From positions 62,001 through 126,000 of the forward strand of contig NZ_JAHKPN010000031.1 of assembly GCF_018860545.1 (NCBI RefSeq): a stretch of 64,000 nucleotides of DNA. Direction: 5' to 3'. Each line of letters begins with the position of its first letter. The first letter of the stretch is position 1. Source of the DNA: Winogradskyella psychrotolerans (GTDB lineage: Bacteria; Bacteroidota; Bacteroidia; Flavobacteriales; Flavobacteriaceae). Below are positions 54,642 to 63,968 of this stretch, piece by piece. The translations under genes and the position numbers were made by a program. The notes under the pieces are model-generated. The model saw only the letters and a list, made by a program, of their open reading frames with translations. It ran no database searches and was not told the DNA's origin.

Positions 54642-57600
54642 GTTTTTGAATTTTTTCAACTTGTTTATTTAAACGGTTAGATTTTACTTTTAGTTTGTAG
54701 ACATACACCCCTTTTCCTATTTTATCTCCAAAATCGTCTCTCCCATCCCATACAATGTTTCGAGATAATGAAGAAGAACCATTGGAACAGCATGCGTCAG
54801 CACTAGTCTGACCATTTAAAGTCCTTACCAACTTACCACTAATTGTAAAAATTTGAACAGAAACATCTAAAGGTTCTGAACTGTTGTGATTAAACCAGAA
54901 CTCTGTGTAGCTGACAAACGGATTGGGATAATTTAAAACATTATTAATAATTAATTCTTCATCCTCATCAAAAACCATAAACTGAAATTCTGCCGTAGAA
55001 GAATTATTATAAACATCCCATGCTTTTAAAGTCAGCGTATGTAATCCAGGCTCTAAATCTCTAAACGGATACGACACTGTTCCATTTGTATAATCATCCA
55101 CGTCGGCTTGATAATAGTTATTTAATACTATTGGGTTCGTTTCATCACCATCAATAATAGCTGTTATATCATGTCCAATTCCACTTGCGGTATTAATACC
55201 ATTTTCATCATGAAGTTTTGCTAATAGAATCGGTGACTCGTTTGTGATACCACCCGAAACAAAGTTTTCATCATTCATATATAGAGTAATAACCGGTCCT
55301 ATATCATCCGAAGGCGCATCTTCATTAATGCCTCCAATTTCAATATCAAAATTAGAACCAGCTTGGTCAGAAACCGGATTTGTTGTTTGCGCATAAAAAC
55401 TCACTTTTCCATTACCGACAGGAATACCGATATCTTTTGGCACTATAAAATCGAATTCAAATACCCCATTCACAACACTTGCCTGACCTTTAAAAATGGT
55501 CTCTCCTAATGTATTAAAATCCATCACAATAAGCTCTCCATCAGTATCTGTAACTCCATCATTAGCTAAAGTTTGACGTTCAATTTCCTTATCGAAAACG
55601 GTAGCAGTTAACGTTCCGTTATAATTAGATAATAAATTACCATTTGCATCCACAACTTCACCGGAGAGTTTAGTGTAGCTCAATGCTTTTAAAACATCTA
55701 AGGACTGTGTAATTTCTACATCATTTACCTTTGTTAATCTTATATCTGGTTCAGCAAAGGCGAGTTTCATGGCAGGATCTCCAATAAAAAACACCAATCG
55801 TTTTTGACTAGATCCTGATATATTAGCATCTGTTTTGGTCAATCGCAGTGCTTCACCCATAGATACATAATCGCTAGATCCAAAAGCGAATAAATAATCG
55901 TCTAAAACTTCATTAAGGGATTCACCTACCGACACTATTATTTGACGTGTTGTAGTAATTAACCCAATAGCACCTCCATTTGTATTCCAAAAGGTATATT
56001 CCCCTGCTGTTTCTCGATTAGGATCATCAAACTTGGTATATTCACAAGTTACTGTGATAAACAAATTATACTTACATATATTATTAATGTCTTGAGAATC
56101 GATTTTATCAAAGATTCGTTCTTTAGCTATTCCATCTTCACCTCCATGTCCAAAATAATTAACGACTAAAGCTCCAACTTCAATGGCATCCTTTATAGCA
56201 TCATTTACTTTAGGGTACCTATTTCCTGCAGCTGAAGATTCTTGCTCAAAGGCATCCGAATGTATTTTTATAACATTTAAAAATGGCTTTTCTTCATCTA
56301 AAGTCGTTCCTAAATCATCTGTAGTCTGCTGTAGTCGTTGCTCCCAAGCTTCATCCACATCATCAGAAATAAGTAATATATTATTTCTCCAACTCCCATA
56401 AGATTCCGGCTGGTAATAACTATTTATTTTATCTACCATCTCTGTAGCACGCTGTAAATCTTCGGCTAAAATTCTACCAACAGCAATATCCATACGATCT
56501 GAAGTTGTCATCCCTCCTTCATTATCATCTAGCATGGCGTAAAAATCATCTGAAACAAAAGAGCTTGTTAAACTAAAACTGGTATTGGTGTACCACGAAG
56601 GCACTAAGTTGGTGTTATTACTTATTCGGTTTTTATAATCGTAAGAACCATCACCAAATAAACAAAGGTATTTTAAACGCTTACTAGGCGTACTAGCATT
56701 ATCATAGACATATTTAATAAAATTACGTAATGCTGCAATATCTTGGCTACCTGTGCTAAACTCATTATATACGGTTTGTAAATCAACCACCTTAACATTA
56801 AGATCATATTGATCTCTATTAATCTGAGCTAATCGTTCCGCTTGTGATATTAAAATAAATGGAGATAAAATGATGTAATCAATATCTTCAAACTGACCTT
56901 CATCGTTGGTAAAAATTGTGCCTTTTAAATTTTGATTCGTAACAGTTGTCCTAGAATCTGTTTTGGGCACATAAACGTTAGCGTTTGAAAAAGCGATATA
57001 TGTTCTTTCCTCTCCGGATTGCGCTTTAAAGGATAATGTATTTGAATTATCAGAATTTTCAACCGCACTCACACTAAAGCGATCCGTTACATCCCAAATT
57101 TCTCTAATATTACTTGCGTTTGCAACATTATATTGTGCAATTCCCGGTGTTGTTATGACGTCCTTATTTTTAAAAACGAGTTGCTCTCCTTCATACCTTA
57201 AATCACGAGTGGCTTCAATATTTATATAATCGAGATAAGCATTTGCAGACGGATTTCCACTATTGTTATAATCAAAATCAACCGTAATAACATCCGATGT
57301 TATATTTTGTGATTGGTTATAAAGCGCTGACGTTCCTAAAACCGAACCTGTACTTATAGCACTTAAACTTAGATTAGCCACCTGACTACCATTAATTGTA
57401 ACCTGCATACTTGTCACCACTTCGGATACTGAACCAACAGCTATTCTAAAATCTACAGGAACACTAGTGATCAGGTTTGGAAACTCAAACTCATAAGATC
57501 GCTGATTTTCAACATCAAAATCATCACCAAACCAACGTCTACCAAGTTTGGCAAGATTATAGTCATCAACCTCATAAAACTGATAGTCTTGAAAGGTATC

Positions 57601-58494
57601 AATTTCAATATTAGGTTCAGTGTCTATAGTAGGCATGTCTTGAATTCGTTTACCATCCCCAGAACTTACATTGACATAATAATAAGTCTTATCTGTGTAT
57701 AAGTTTAAATTTGTATCACTCTCTTCACTATAGGTTTTAGGTCCTTCACCATAAAAAAGAATATAATCTGCATTATCAAAGCTTCCGTCATCCTCTCCAA
57801 TAAATTTCACGGCATTTTCAACAACATCAAAAGGGTAATTCTCACTATTTTCTAGTGGCAACATACGTCCACCATTTCCATAAATTTTAATCGTTCTCGG
57901 ATCTATTGAATTGGTATTAACTCCTAAATCATCAATAAAACTTTTAGATAATTTAAATATACCTGAGTCTTCAATATAAAAGCGATACCACTGCCCTGAG
58001 CTTAAAACTGAATTTGTAATTTCAGTCACACCCATCACACTATTCGTCAAACGACCTGAAACGACACTATAGTTAACAGTAAATGCTGTAATTTTCTTAT
58101 AAACACCTCTATCCTTAATAATAGGACTTAATTCAAAGTAGAGACTATATACCCCTCTAGCATTTGTATTATATAAATTATACTTAGGTGCTGTTGGCAC
58201 AAGTTCTGGGTTGAGGCCTTTTAAATCACTTGAAGAAATGGTCTCGTAAGCAACATTTGTTAGAACAACTGAATTTTCATCAATTTGACTCCCACTACTT
58301 TCCCATTGTGCAAAAAAGGTTAAACCGGTATTAGCATCATAATTAAAATGATTCTTATCAAAAGCAGGCACTTCAACCTTACTATAACCAGTATCTAAAG
58401 TTTCATAACCATCCCAGTTAATATCAAATTGTTTTTGCTGCCCGAAAGAAAGCATTGTAATTAAGAGAAAAGAGATTAAATAGCAATTTTTCAT
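54628..58494 (-). CDS. porU: Type IX secretion sortase PorU
   Basis: A 1288-residue gingipain-like (C25) protease that removes the C-terminal sorting domain of type IX cargo and attaches it to the surface glycolipid. A signal peptide covers residues 1-18. The catalytic region is around 550-900, with H783 in VVNYFGHGGEDG and C817 in FITVTCEYTKFD. An Ig-like region follows, and the C-terminal end (NYPNPFVSYTEFWF...) is itself a sorting-like domain with FlgD-type repeats. porV lies immediately downstream. Together they would mature the M64 and haloperoxidase-fusion cargos seen in this window. Confidence 0.96.
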   Translation of the reverse strand: MKNCYLISFLLITMLSFGQQKQFDINWDGYETLDTGYSKVEVPAFDKNHFNYDANTGLTFFAQWESSGSQIDENSVVLTNVAYETISSSDLKGLNPELVPTAPKYNLYNTNARGVYSLYFELSPIIKDRGVYKKITAFTVNYSVVSGRLTNSVMGVTEITNSVLSSGQWYRFYIEDSGIFKLSKSFIDDLGVNTNSIDPRTIKIYGNGGRMLPLENSENYPFDVVENAVKFIGEDDGSFDNADYILFYGEGPKTYSEESDTNLNLYTDKTYYYVNVSSGDGKRIQDMPTIDTEPNIEIDTFQDYQFYEVDDYNLAKLGRRWFGDDFDVENQRSYEFEFPNLITSVPVDFRIAVGSVSEVVTSMQVTINGSQVANLSLSAISTGSVLGTSALYNQSQNITSDVITVDFDYNNSGNPSANAYLDYINIEATRDLRYEGEQLVFKNKDVITTPGIAQYNVANASNIREIWDVTDRFSVSAVENSDNSNTLSFKAQSGEERTYIAFSNANVYVPKTDSRTTVTNQNLKGTIFTNDEGQFEDIDYIILSPFILISQAERLAQINRDQYDLNVKVVDLQTVYNEFSTGSQDIAALRNFIKYVYDNASTPSKRLKYLCLFGDGSYDYKNRISNNTNLVPSWYTNTSFSLTSSFVSDDFYAMLDDNEGGMTTSDRMDIAVGRILAEDLQRATEMVDKINSYYQPESYGSWRNNILLISDDVDEAWEQRLQQTTDDLGTTLDEEKPFLNVIKIHSDAFEQESSAAGNRYPKVNDAIKDAIEVGALVVNYFGHGGEDGIAKERIFDKIDSQDINNICKYNLFITVTCEYTKFDDPNRETAGEYTFWNTNGGAIGLITTTRQIIVSVGESLNEVLDDYLFAFGSSDYVSMGEALRLTKTDANISGSSQKRLVFFIGDPAMKLAFAEPDIRLTKVNDVEITQSLDVLKALSYTKLSGEVVDANGNLLSNYNGTLTATVFDKEIERQTLANDGVTDTDGELIVMDFNTLGETIFKGQASVVNGVFEFDFIVPKDIGIPVGNGKVSFYAQTTNPVSDQAGSNFDIEIGGINEDAPSDDIGPVITLYMNDENFVSGGITNESPILLAKLHDENGINTASGIGHDITAIIDGDETNPIVLNNYYQADVDDYTNGTVSYPFRDLEPGLHTLTLKAWDVYNNSSTAEFQFMVFDEDEELIINNVLNYPNPFVSYTEFWFNHNSSEPLDVSVQIFTISGKLVRTLNGQTSADACCSNGSSSLSRNIVWDGRDDFGDKIGKGVYVYKLKVKSNRLNKQVEKIQKLVIL

Positions 58495-58818
58495 TGATTC
58501 ATTTTCGTTTTTAGTCTCAATAAGAATTACAAGATATATCTATATTGTTAATTAACCTTATATTTCCCTATAGAATAACGACGATTAGAGAACGTTATTA
58601 TGACGACACAATTTTTATTTCAAAAATACAACAATAAATTATTTATAGCCTCGTTATTAAAGGGCAAAATACATCGGTAAATTGAAAAATATCCGTTGTT
58701 ATGCTCAAAAAAAAGGATGAAATGCACATTTTTTTACATTTAGACGTAAAAAATAGTTGTCAGTTTACCTTTAATTGTTATATTGCGACTCTAAAATTAA
58801 ACGAGCTTACTTAAACGT
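58495..58818. other. Intergenic region between porU and gldJ
   Basis: This is a 324-bp AT-rich gap between divergent genes and must hold both promoters. I see no exact TTG-N18-20-TAnnTTTG match. The nearest hint for gldJ is TTG at 58758 with TTATATTGC near 58778. A short inverted repeat (AATAACG, CGTTATT) occurs near 58570-58600. No ORF or RNA gene was recognised. Confidence 0.5.
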
Positions 58819-60498
58819 ATGGATATGAAACATGTCTCAAACCTAAAATTTTTAATAGCAGTAACGCTTTGCGCCACAATTGTGAGCTGTAATCGTTCTT
58901 CTAATTCTGGCAACGTAGATAGTGCCACAGGCTGGAAAATCAACGACAAACAAGGTGGTTTTCAGTACAACACCCAATTTAAAGAGCAGGAAACTCCTCC
59001 GGGAACTGCATTTGTAGAAGGTGGAACTTTTACAATGGGTAAAGTACAAGATGACCCAATGCACGATTGGAATAACACTCCAAATCAACAGCATATACAG
59101 TCATTCTATATGGATGAAACTGAAGTTACTAATGTAAATTATCTATTTTACTTAGATTACTTAAAAAATGTGTACCCACCAGACGATCCTAACTATGCTT
59201 TAATATATAAAGGAGCACTTCCTGATACATTAGTATGGAGAAATCGTTTAGGTTATAACGAAATGATGACTGAAAACTATTTACGTCATCCTGGTTATGC
59301 AGATTATCCTGTAGTTGGTGTTAGTTGGATCCAAGCAGTTGAATACGCTAATTGGAGAACTGACCGTGTTGCAGAATTATCGTTACAAGAAGCCGGTTAT
59401 ATTAAAAGAGATGCTCAATATACTGACGTAAGCGCAGAAAGTACATTTAGTACAGACACCTATATTAATGCTCCTTCTCAAACTTACGGTGGTAACACTG
59501 AAGTATTAGAGGGTGGTCAACGTAGACAACAAACGGATGCAGACGGAAACCCTATTAATGTTTATGCGAATAGAGAATCTGGATTGATTCCTGTTAAATA
59601 CAGACTACCAACTGAAGCTGAGTGGGAATACGCTGCTTTAGGGATGAGTGAATTACGTCAGTACAACGTTTATAGAGGACGTAAAAAATATCCTTGGGAT
59701 GGACAATATACAAGATCAGGAAAACGTGTTAACCGTGGAGATCAGTTAGCGAACTTTAAACAAGGTAAAGGTGACTACGGTGGAATCGCAGGTTGGTCTG
59801 ATGATGGTGCTGATATTACTGCAGAAGTTAAAACATACCAACCTAATGATTACGGTTTATATGATATGGCTGGTAATGTTGCCGAATGGGTAGCTGATGT
59901 TTACAGACCTATTGTTGATGATGAATTCAATGATTTTAACTACTATAGAGGTAACGTGTATTCTAAAAACGCAATTAACGAAGATGGTACAGTAAAAATT
60001 GTAACTATTGACGAAATTGTTTACGACACATTATCTAATGGTAAAATTATTGCTAGAGATTTACCAGGTGAGATTGCAACAATTCCTGTTGATGAAGAAG
60101 AAACCTACTTAAGAACTAACTTCAGTCAAAGTGATAACAGAAACTTTAGAGATGGTGATAAGCGTTCTTCACGTTATTACAGAGAAAGTTTTGATGAATC
60201 TGATGGAAGTAAAAGCACAACGAGTAAAATGTACAACTCTCCAAAGCATAAAGTAGAAATGGATTCTACTGATGGAAAAATGATTAGAGAATATGACCAA
60301 TCTAATAGCAGAACATCATTAATTAACGATGAAGTGAGAGTTTATAAAGGTGGTTCATGGAGAGATAGAGCGTACTGGATTGATCCAGCACAACGCCGCT
60401 ATTTCCCACAAGACATGGCAACCGACTATATTGGTTTTAGATGTGCTGTTTCAAGAGTAGGATCTAAAAGTGAAGCTGGAGGAAAGAGACGTAATTAA
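58819..60498 (+). CDS. gldJ: Gliding motility lipoprotein GldJ
   Basis: A 559-residue lipoprotein. The signal ends in the lipobox IVSC with Cys24, and an FGE-sulfatase (SUMF1-like) domain follows. Diagnostic stretches are AFVEGGTFTMGKVQDDPMHD, YMDETEVTNVNYLFYLDYL, YRLPTEAEWEYAALG, YDMAGNVAEWVADVYRP and the end VYKGGSWRDRAYWIDPAQRR. GldJ is required for gliding and for stability of other Gld proteins, including the GldK-linked secretion machinery. Gene order porV-porU-gldJ-murF is the arrangement I recall for flavobacteria. A strong terminator follows. Confidence 0.97.
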   Translation: MDMKHVSNLKFLIAVTLCATIVSCNRSSNSGNVDSATGWKINDKQGGFQYNTQFKEQETPPGTAFVEGGTFTMGKVQDDPMHDWNNTPNQQHIQSFYMDETEVTNVNYLFYLDYLKNVYPPDDPNYALIYKGALPDTLVWRNRLGYNEMMTENYLRHPGYADYPVVGVSWIQAVEYANWRTDRVAELSLQEAGYIKRDAQYTDVSAESTFSTDTYINAPSQTYGGNTEVLEGGQRRQQTDADGNPINVYANRESGLIPVKYRLPTEAEWEYAALGMSELRQYNVYRGRKKYPWDGQYTRSGKRVNRGDQLANFKQGKGDYGGIAGWSDDGADITAEVKTYQPNDYGLYDMAGNVAEWVADVYRPIVDDEFNDFNYYRGNVYSKNAINEDGTVKIVTIDEIVYDTLSNGKIIARDLPGEIATIPVDEEETYLRTNFSQSDNRNFRDGDKRSSRYYRESFDESDGSKSTTSKMYNSPKHKVEMDSTDGKMIREYDQSNSRTSLINDEVRVYKGGSWRDRAYWIDPAQRRYFPQDMATDYIGFRCAVSRVGSKSEAGGKRRN

Positions 60499-60518
60499 AA
60501 AACGTTAAATAATATTTT

Positions 60519-60550
60519 AAAAAGTCCTGATATATTTATCAGGACTTTTT
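60519..60550 (+). terminator. Intrinsic terminator of gldJ
   Basis: Perfect 14-bp arms AAAAAGTCCTGATA and TATCAGGACTTTTT around the loop TATT, ending in a T run, 21 bp after the gldJ stop. Confidence 0.9.
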
Positions 60551-60642
60551 TATTTTAGACCTATGTAACGAGCCTGTTAAAACAATAACACGACTTCTCG
60601 AAGAAAAGCATGTAACAGCTCAAACACACTAAATTCACATTC

Positions 60643-61923
60643 ATGAAAATAGACGATCTCTATCAAAAATTTAAGAGCTGTTCAACCGTATCCACAGACA
60701 CTAGAAAACTTAAGCAAGACTGTATGTATTTTGCGCTTAAAGGGGATAATTTTGACGGTAATAAATTTGTCTCAAAAGCTTTTGAAGGAGGTGCTAAATT
60801 CTGTATTGTAGACGATTCTGATGCCGTTATAAATGATAATTGCCTATATGTTGATGATGTATTAAGTACGCTGCAAAAGCTCGCTACATATCATCGAAAT
60901 GCGATCAAAATTCCTATTATATCTTTAACAGGCAGCAATGGAAAGACCACAACAAAAGAACTAATCAATGCTGTTTTAAGCACCACTTACAGTGTAAGAG
61001 CGACCATTGGAAACCTAAATAACCATATTGGTGTACCTTTAACCTTGTTAAGATTTTCCGAAGATTTAGATTTCGGCATTGTTGAAATGGGAGCTAACCA
61101 CCAAAATGAAATAGAATTTTTATGTGGTATTGCACAACCCGATTATGGTTTAATTACAAATTTTGGCAAAGCACATCTTGAAGGTTTTGGTAGTGTTGAA
61201 GGAGTCATTAAAGCCAAAAGTGAATTATATGATTATTTAAAGCTACACAAAAAAACCGCATTTATAAATGAAGATGATGAAAAGCAAGTTATTCAAATTG
61301 GCAACTACACCAATACGGTATCATTTGGCAGTAGCTTAAATAATGAATACACAATTACTTTTGAAAGCGCAAAACCTTATGTTACATTATCACATGATGA
61401 CGTTAAGATAGAAAGTCAGCTTATCGGTGATTACAATTACAGCAATATAGCCGTTGCCGTTGCTATTGGCAAACACTTTAAAGTATCCACGGCAAATATA
61501 AAAAAAGCCATAGAAGCTTATCAGCCCGATAATAACCGATCCGAGATTATTGAAAAAGGAACTACAAAGATTATTCTAGATGCTTATAACGCCAACCCTA
61601 CAAGTATGATGGCTGCGCTTAAAAATCTAAAGCAATTACGTGCTGAAAACAAATTTCTGTTTCTCGGTGATATGTTTGAATTAGGAACAGAAGCAGAAAA
61701 AGAGCATCAGGCTATTGTGAATTTTATTGAATTAAATTTCGGAAAGGGAGTTTATATTATTGGCAAGAATTTCTATAAAACGATTACAAACAATTCTACT
61801 CAGAAGTTTTCAAGTTTTGAAGACTTACAACCTATTTTAAAGAATATTAACCTCAACAATTCGACGGTCTTAATTAAAGGCTCTCGTGGCATGGCTTTAG
61901 AACGAATTATGAATCATATTTAA
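60643..61923 (+). CDS. murF: UDP-N-acetylmuramoyl-tripeptide--D-alanyl-D-alanine ligase
   Basis: A 426-residue Mur ligase that adds D-Ala-D-Ala to UDP-MurNAc-tripeptide, the last cytoplasmic step of peptidoglycan precursor synthesis. The MurF N-terminal domain has STVSTDTRKLKQDCMYFALK. The ATP site is LTGSNGKTTTKEL. Further signatures are VEMGANHQNEIEFLCGIAQP and LDAYNANPTSMMAALKNL. It has its own region after the gldJ terminator; the PAP2 gene follows 60 bp later on the same strand. Confidence 0.97.
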   Translation: MKIDDLYQKFKSCSTVSTDTRKLKQDCMYFALKGDNFDGNKFVSKAFEGGAKFCIVDDSDAVINDNCLYVDDVLSTLQKLATYHRNAIKIPIISLTGSNGKTTTKELINAVLSTTYSVRATIGNLNNHIGVPLTLLRFSEDLDFGIVEMGANHQNEIEFLCGIAQPDYGLITNFGKAHLEGFGSVEGVIKAKSELYDYLKLHKKTAFINEDDEKQVIQIGNYTNTVSFGSSLNNEYTITFESAKPYVTLSHDDVKIESQLIGDYNYSNIAVAVAIGKHFKVSTANIKKAIEAYQPDNNRSEIIEKGTTKIILDAYNANPTSMMAALKNLKQLRAENKFLFLGDMFELGTEAEKEHQAIVNFIELNFGKGVYIIGKNFYKTITNNSTQKFSSFEDLQPILKNINLNNSTVLIKGSRGMALERIMNHI

Positions 61924-61983
61924 TTCCGGTATAAATTTCGCTTTGTTTTTAAACAAAAGATTCAAATACAATTTTACAAAACC

Positions 61984-62712
61984 ATGCAAAATGTAATTAA
62001 ATTAATCATTCACAAATTTAAACAGCTTGTCTTTAAATTATTTAAGAAGCCTAATGATCAATTACCTTATATTTTAATTTCTGTTCTTGCTATACTGATC
62101 GTTATTGCTAGCACGTATGTCTTTATTGAGTTAACAAGAAATTTAAAAACCACAACCTTAGCTCAATTCGATACCACTATTACAGACTATATACTTACAC
62201 AACGAAACCCACCACTTACAAAGTATTTTATAGTCATTACTGATATTGGAGATGTTTATGGTTATCTATTTGTTTTTACACTTTGTAGCTTGGCTTTTAT
62301 TTTGATTCTAAAGAAATGGACATATGCAGTACAACTTATCGTAGTGATATGCCTGGCATTGAGTTCTAATAGTATTCTAAAAAAATTAATAAATAGATCC
62401 CGACCAGAATTAGAACATTTGGTAACCATTGAAACCCTAAGTTATCCCAGTGGACACGCCATGACAGCAATGGCTTTTTATGGTTTTTTAATCTATCTCT
62501 TTTATCAATTTAAAATTAATTTAATTGTAAAACTCCTACTTATTCTACTTTTCTCGTTTTTAATAGTTAGTATAGGCATTAGTAGAATTTACCTTGGAGT
62601 ACATTTTCCCTCAGATATAGTTGGAGGTTACATCGCTGGATTTATTTGGGTTATTCTTTGTGCCCTTATATTTAATATTATTAAAATGTATAGAAAAGAG
62701 ATTAATGCTTAG
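61984..62712 (+). CDS. PAP2-family membrane phosphatase
   Basis: A 242-residue protein with about six membrane helices. The three phosphatase motifs are present: KKLINRSRPELE (motif 1, KX6RP), SYPSGHAMTA (motif 2) and SRIYLGVHFPSDIVGG (motif 3). Such enzymes dephosphorylate lipids such as phosphatidate or undecaprenyl pyrophosphate. A role in recycling the peptidoglycan lipid carrier would fit the neighbouring murF but is inferred. Confidence 0.93.
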   Translation: MQNVIKLIIHKFKQLVFKLFKKPNDQLPYILISVLAILIVIASTYVFIELTRNLKTTTLAQFDTTITDYILTQRNPPLTKYFIVITDIGDVYGYLFVFTLCSLAFILILKKWTYAVQLIVVICLALSSNSILKKLINRSRPELEHLVTIETLSYPSGHAMTAMAFYGFLIYLFYQFKINLIVKLLLILLFSFLIVSIGISRIYLGVHFPSDIVGGYIAGFIWVILCALIFNIIKMYRKEINA

Positions 62713-62781
62713 TATAGGTTTTATCAGATTTTAAAAAATTACCATAAAATTAAATTTTTAGACTATTGACAGACCATAATA

Positions 62782-62811
62782 AAACCGTTTGAACATACAT
62801 TCAAACGGTTT
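62782..62811. terminator. Hairpin between convergent genes
   Basis: Perfect 12-bp arms AAACCGTTTGAA and TTCAAACGGTTT with a 6-base loop, lying between the PAP2 gene (+) and the VOC gene (-). T tracts are short on both sides, so it may be a weak bidirectional terminator. Confidence 0.65.
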
Positions 62812-62840
62812 GATATTTTCACTTCTAAAAGCAGTTGTGT

Positions 62841-63239
62841 TTATTGATTATGATTCACCATCCATCCAATACCGTACTTATCTGTACAGCGACCAAAATA
62901 GCCCCATTCTCTTTCTAGATAATTATGATGTACTTGCCCACCTTTTGATAGGGACTCAAAAAGATTTTTCCCTTCAGTATTATCAGAAACTTCAACACTC
63001 ATATGGATTTGATTACCACTATTAAGTGGTGTGTCTGGTGAAGCATCGTAAGCCATAAAATGAATATGCTTTCCTTTTAACTCAGCATGCTGAAGTTTAT
63101 TTATATAAGACGCAGGAACGTCTATTTTTTTATCTTCATAAGTCTGACGGTTGATAATATCCGCATCAAATAAATCACTGTAAAATTTTAAGGCTTCTTC
63201 ACAATTTCCTTGAAACGCTAAATATGCTTGTACTTTCAT
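62841..63239 (-). CDS. VOC/PhnB-like protein
   Basis: A 132-residue glyoxalase-fold protein of the PhnB/3-demethylubiquinone type: opening AYLAFQGNCEEALKFYSDLF, then HAELKGKHIHFMAYDASPD and the end WGYFGRCTDKYGIGWMVN. Proteins of this shape are single-domain, probably dimeric, and of unknown substrate. It appears monocistronic. Confidence 0.88.
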   Translation of the reverse strand: MKVQAYLAFQGNCEEALKFYSDLFDADIINRQTYEDKKIDVPASYINKLQHAELKGKHIHFMAYDASPDTPLNSGNQIHMSVEVSDNTEGKNLFESLSKGGQVHHNYLEREWGYFGRCTDKYGIGWMVNHNQ

Positions 63240-63372
63240 AATTTTTATAATTTTAATTCAACTATTTTCGAATCTCAATTTAAAATAATCCATAATGACA
63301 CTTTAGCTGATTTAAAATTTTTAATTGCTCATTTCCATTATGATAAAAAATGAATTCAATTATTCTTAAACA

Positions 63373-63428
63373 AAAAAAAATCCACACGTACGTGCGGATT
63401 TTCTGCTTAATGTGGGTCATACTGGATT
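63373..63428 (-). repeat. Truncated tRNA-Val tail and terminator copy
   Basis: This block matches 63552-63607 at 52 of 56 positions with no gap (offset 179 bp). It contains the terminator hairpin and the last 17 bases of the tRNA (discriminator, acceptor 3' strand and part of the T arm) but no other tRNA part. It cannot give a functional tRNA. Confidence 0.8.
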
Positions 63429-63438
63429 ATTTACATTG

Positions 63439-63473
63439 ATCCAGAATAAACCCACTTCTGCAAATAGAAAATC
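63439..63473 (+). repeat. Degenerate inverted copy of the tRNA-Val tail
   Basis: ATCCAGAATAAACCCAC followed by GCA and GAAAATC resembles the reverse complement of the tail module (ATCCAGTATGACCCAC, then GCAGAAAATC) with several changes. With the direct copy at 63413-63427 it can fold into a hairpin. Confidence 0.5.
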
Positions 63474-63498
63474 TTAATTCGCAACAAAGCGATTTCTA

Positions 63499-63559
63499 TT
63501 TTTTTTGGATATAAAACACCTTAAAATCTATGATTTGGGTGTTTTACATCCAAAAAAAA
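63499..63559. repeat. Long inverted repeat beside the tRNA terminator
   Basis: Arms of 22 bases (eight T then GGATATAAAACACC; GGTGTTTTACATCC then eight A) with one mismatch enclose a 17-base loop. Its right arm adjoins the tRNA terminator, so the two structures compete for the same A run. Confidence 0.7.
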
Positions 63560-63581
63560 TCCACACTTCCGTGTGGATTTT
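63553..63581 (-). terminator. Intrinsic terminator of tRNA-Val(GAC)
   Basis: On the minus strand AAAATCCACAC, loop GGAA, GTGTGGATTTT followed by further T. It starts about 11 bp after the tRNA 3' end. Confidence 0.8.
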
Positions 63582-63591
63582 CTGCTTGATG

Positions 63592-63666
63592 TGGGTCATA
63601 CTGGATTCGAACCAGTGACTTCCACGTTGTCGACGTGACACTCTGAACCAACTGAGTTAATGACCC
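63592..63666 (-). tRNA. tRNA-Val, anticodon GAC
   Basis: The 75-nt cloverleaf is complete on the minus strand: acceptor GGGTCAT/ATGACCC, D stem ACTC/GAGT, anticodon stem TCACG/CGTGG, variable AAGTC, T arm ACTGG-TTCGAAT-CCAGT and discriminator A. The CCA is not encoded. The anticodon loop reads TCGACAA, giving anticodon GAC (Val codons GUC and GUU). Position 33 is C rather than the near-universal U. A terminator follows. The second valine tRNA gene lies 212 bp upstream. Confidence 0.88.
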
Positions 63667-63793
63667 TTATTTTTAGTTTAAAAAAACATTTCGAGCCTAT
63701 CGTAAATTAAAATAGGATTACATACCCCTTTACCAAATCACTCTTTCAAATACAATTCCCAATCGCTTAAGCGATACCAGAAATTTCACCTCC

Positions 63794-63816
63794 AAAAAAG
63801 CAACTCAAACAGTTGC
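63794..63816 (-). terminator. Hairpin between the two tRNA genes
   Basis: On the minus strand GCAACT, loop GTTTG, AGTTGC, then six T. Outer arms CTCCAAA and TTTGGAG (63790-63796, 63828-63834) enclose it. It may be a back-up terminator after tRNA-Val(TAC) or part of a small transcript. Confidence 0.5.
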
Positions 63817-63838
63817 CTTGTTACTTATTTGGAGCTAA

Positions 63839-63868
63839 AATCCCGATTTACAAAAGTAAACCGGGATT
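63839..63868 (-). terminator. Terminator of tRNA-Val(TAC)
   Basis: Arms AATCCCGATTTAC and GTAAACCGGGATT (one mismatch) with loop AAAA, about 11 bp beyond the tRNA 3' end on the minus strand, followed by TTTTAG. Confidence 0.7.
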
Positions 63869-63878
63869 CTTTTTGATG

Positions 63879-63953
63879 TGGGCGACAAGGGATTCGAACC
63901 CCTGACCCCTTGGGTGTAAACCAAGTGCTCTGAACCAACTGAGCTAGTCGCCC
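63879..63953 (-). tRNA. tRNA-Val, anticodon TAC
   Basis: A complete 75-nt cloverleaf: acceptor GGGCGAC/GTCGCCC, D stem GCTC/GAGC, anticodon stem CTTGG/CCAAG with loop TTTACAC, T arm AGGGG-TTCGAAT-CCCTT and discriminator A. The anticodon TAC reads GUA and GUG (and others by wobble). U33 is normal here. A full consensus promoter lies just upstream. Confidence 0.95.
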
Positions 63954-63968
63954 TATTTATTAGGACTG

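Larger units (their letters stand above)
63240..63591. other. Intergenic region with tRNA tail copies and hairpins
   Basis: This 352-bp gap has no gene. It contains a copy of the 3' part of the tRNA-Val gene with its terminator (63373-63428), a degenerate inverted copy of the same module (about 63439-63473), a large inverted repeat (63499-63559) and the terminator of the intact tRNA (63553-63581). The rest (63240-63370) is plain AT-rich sequence. Confidence 0.7.
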
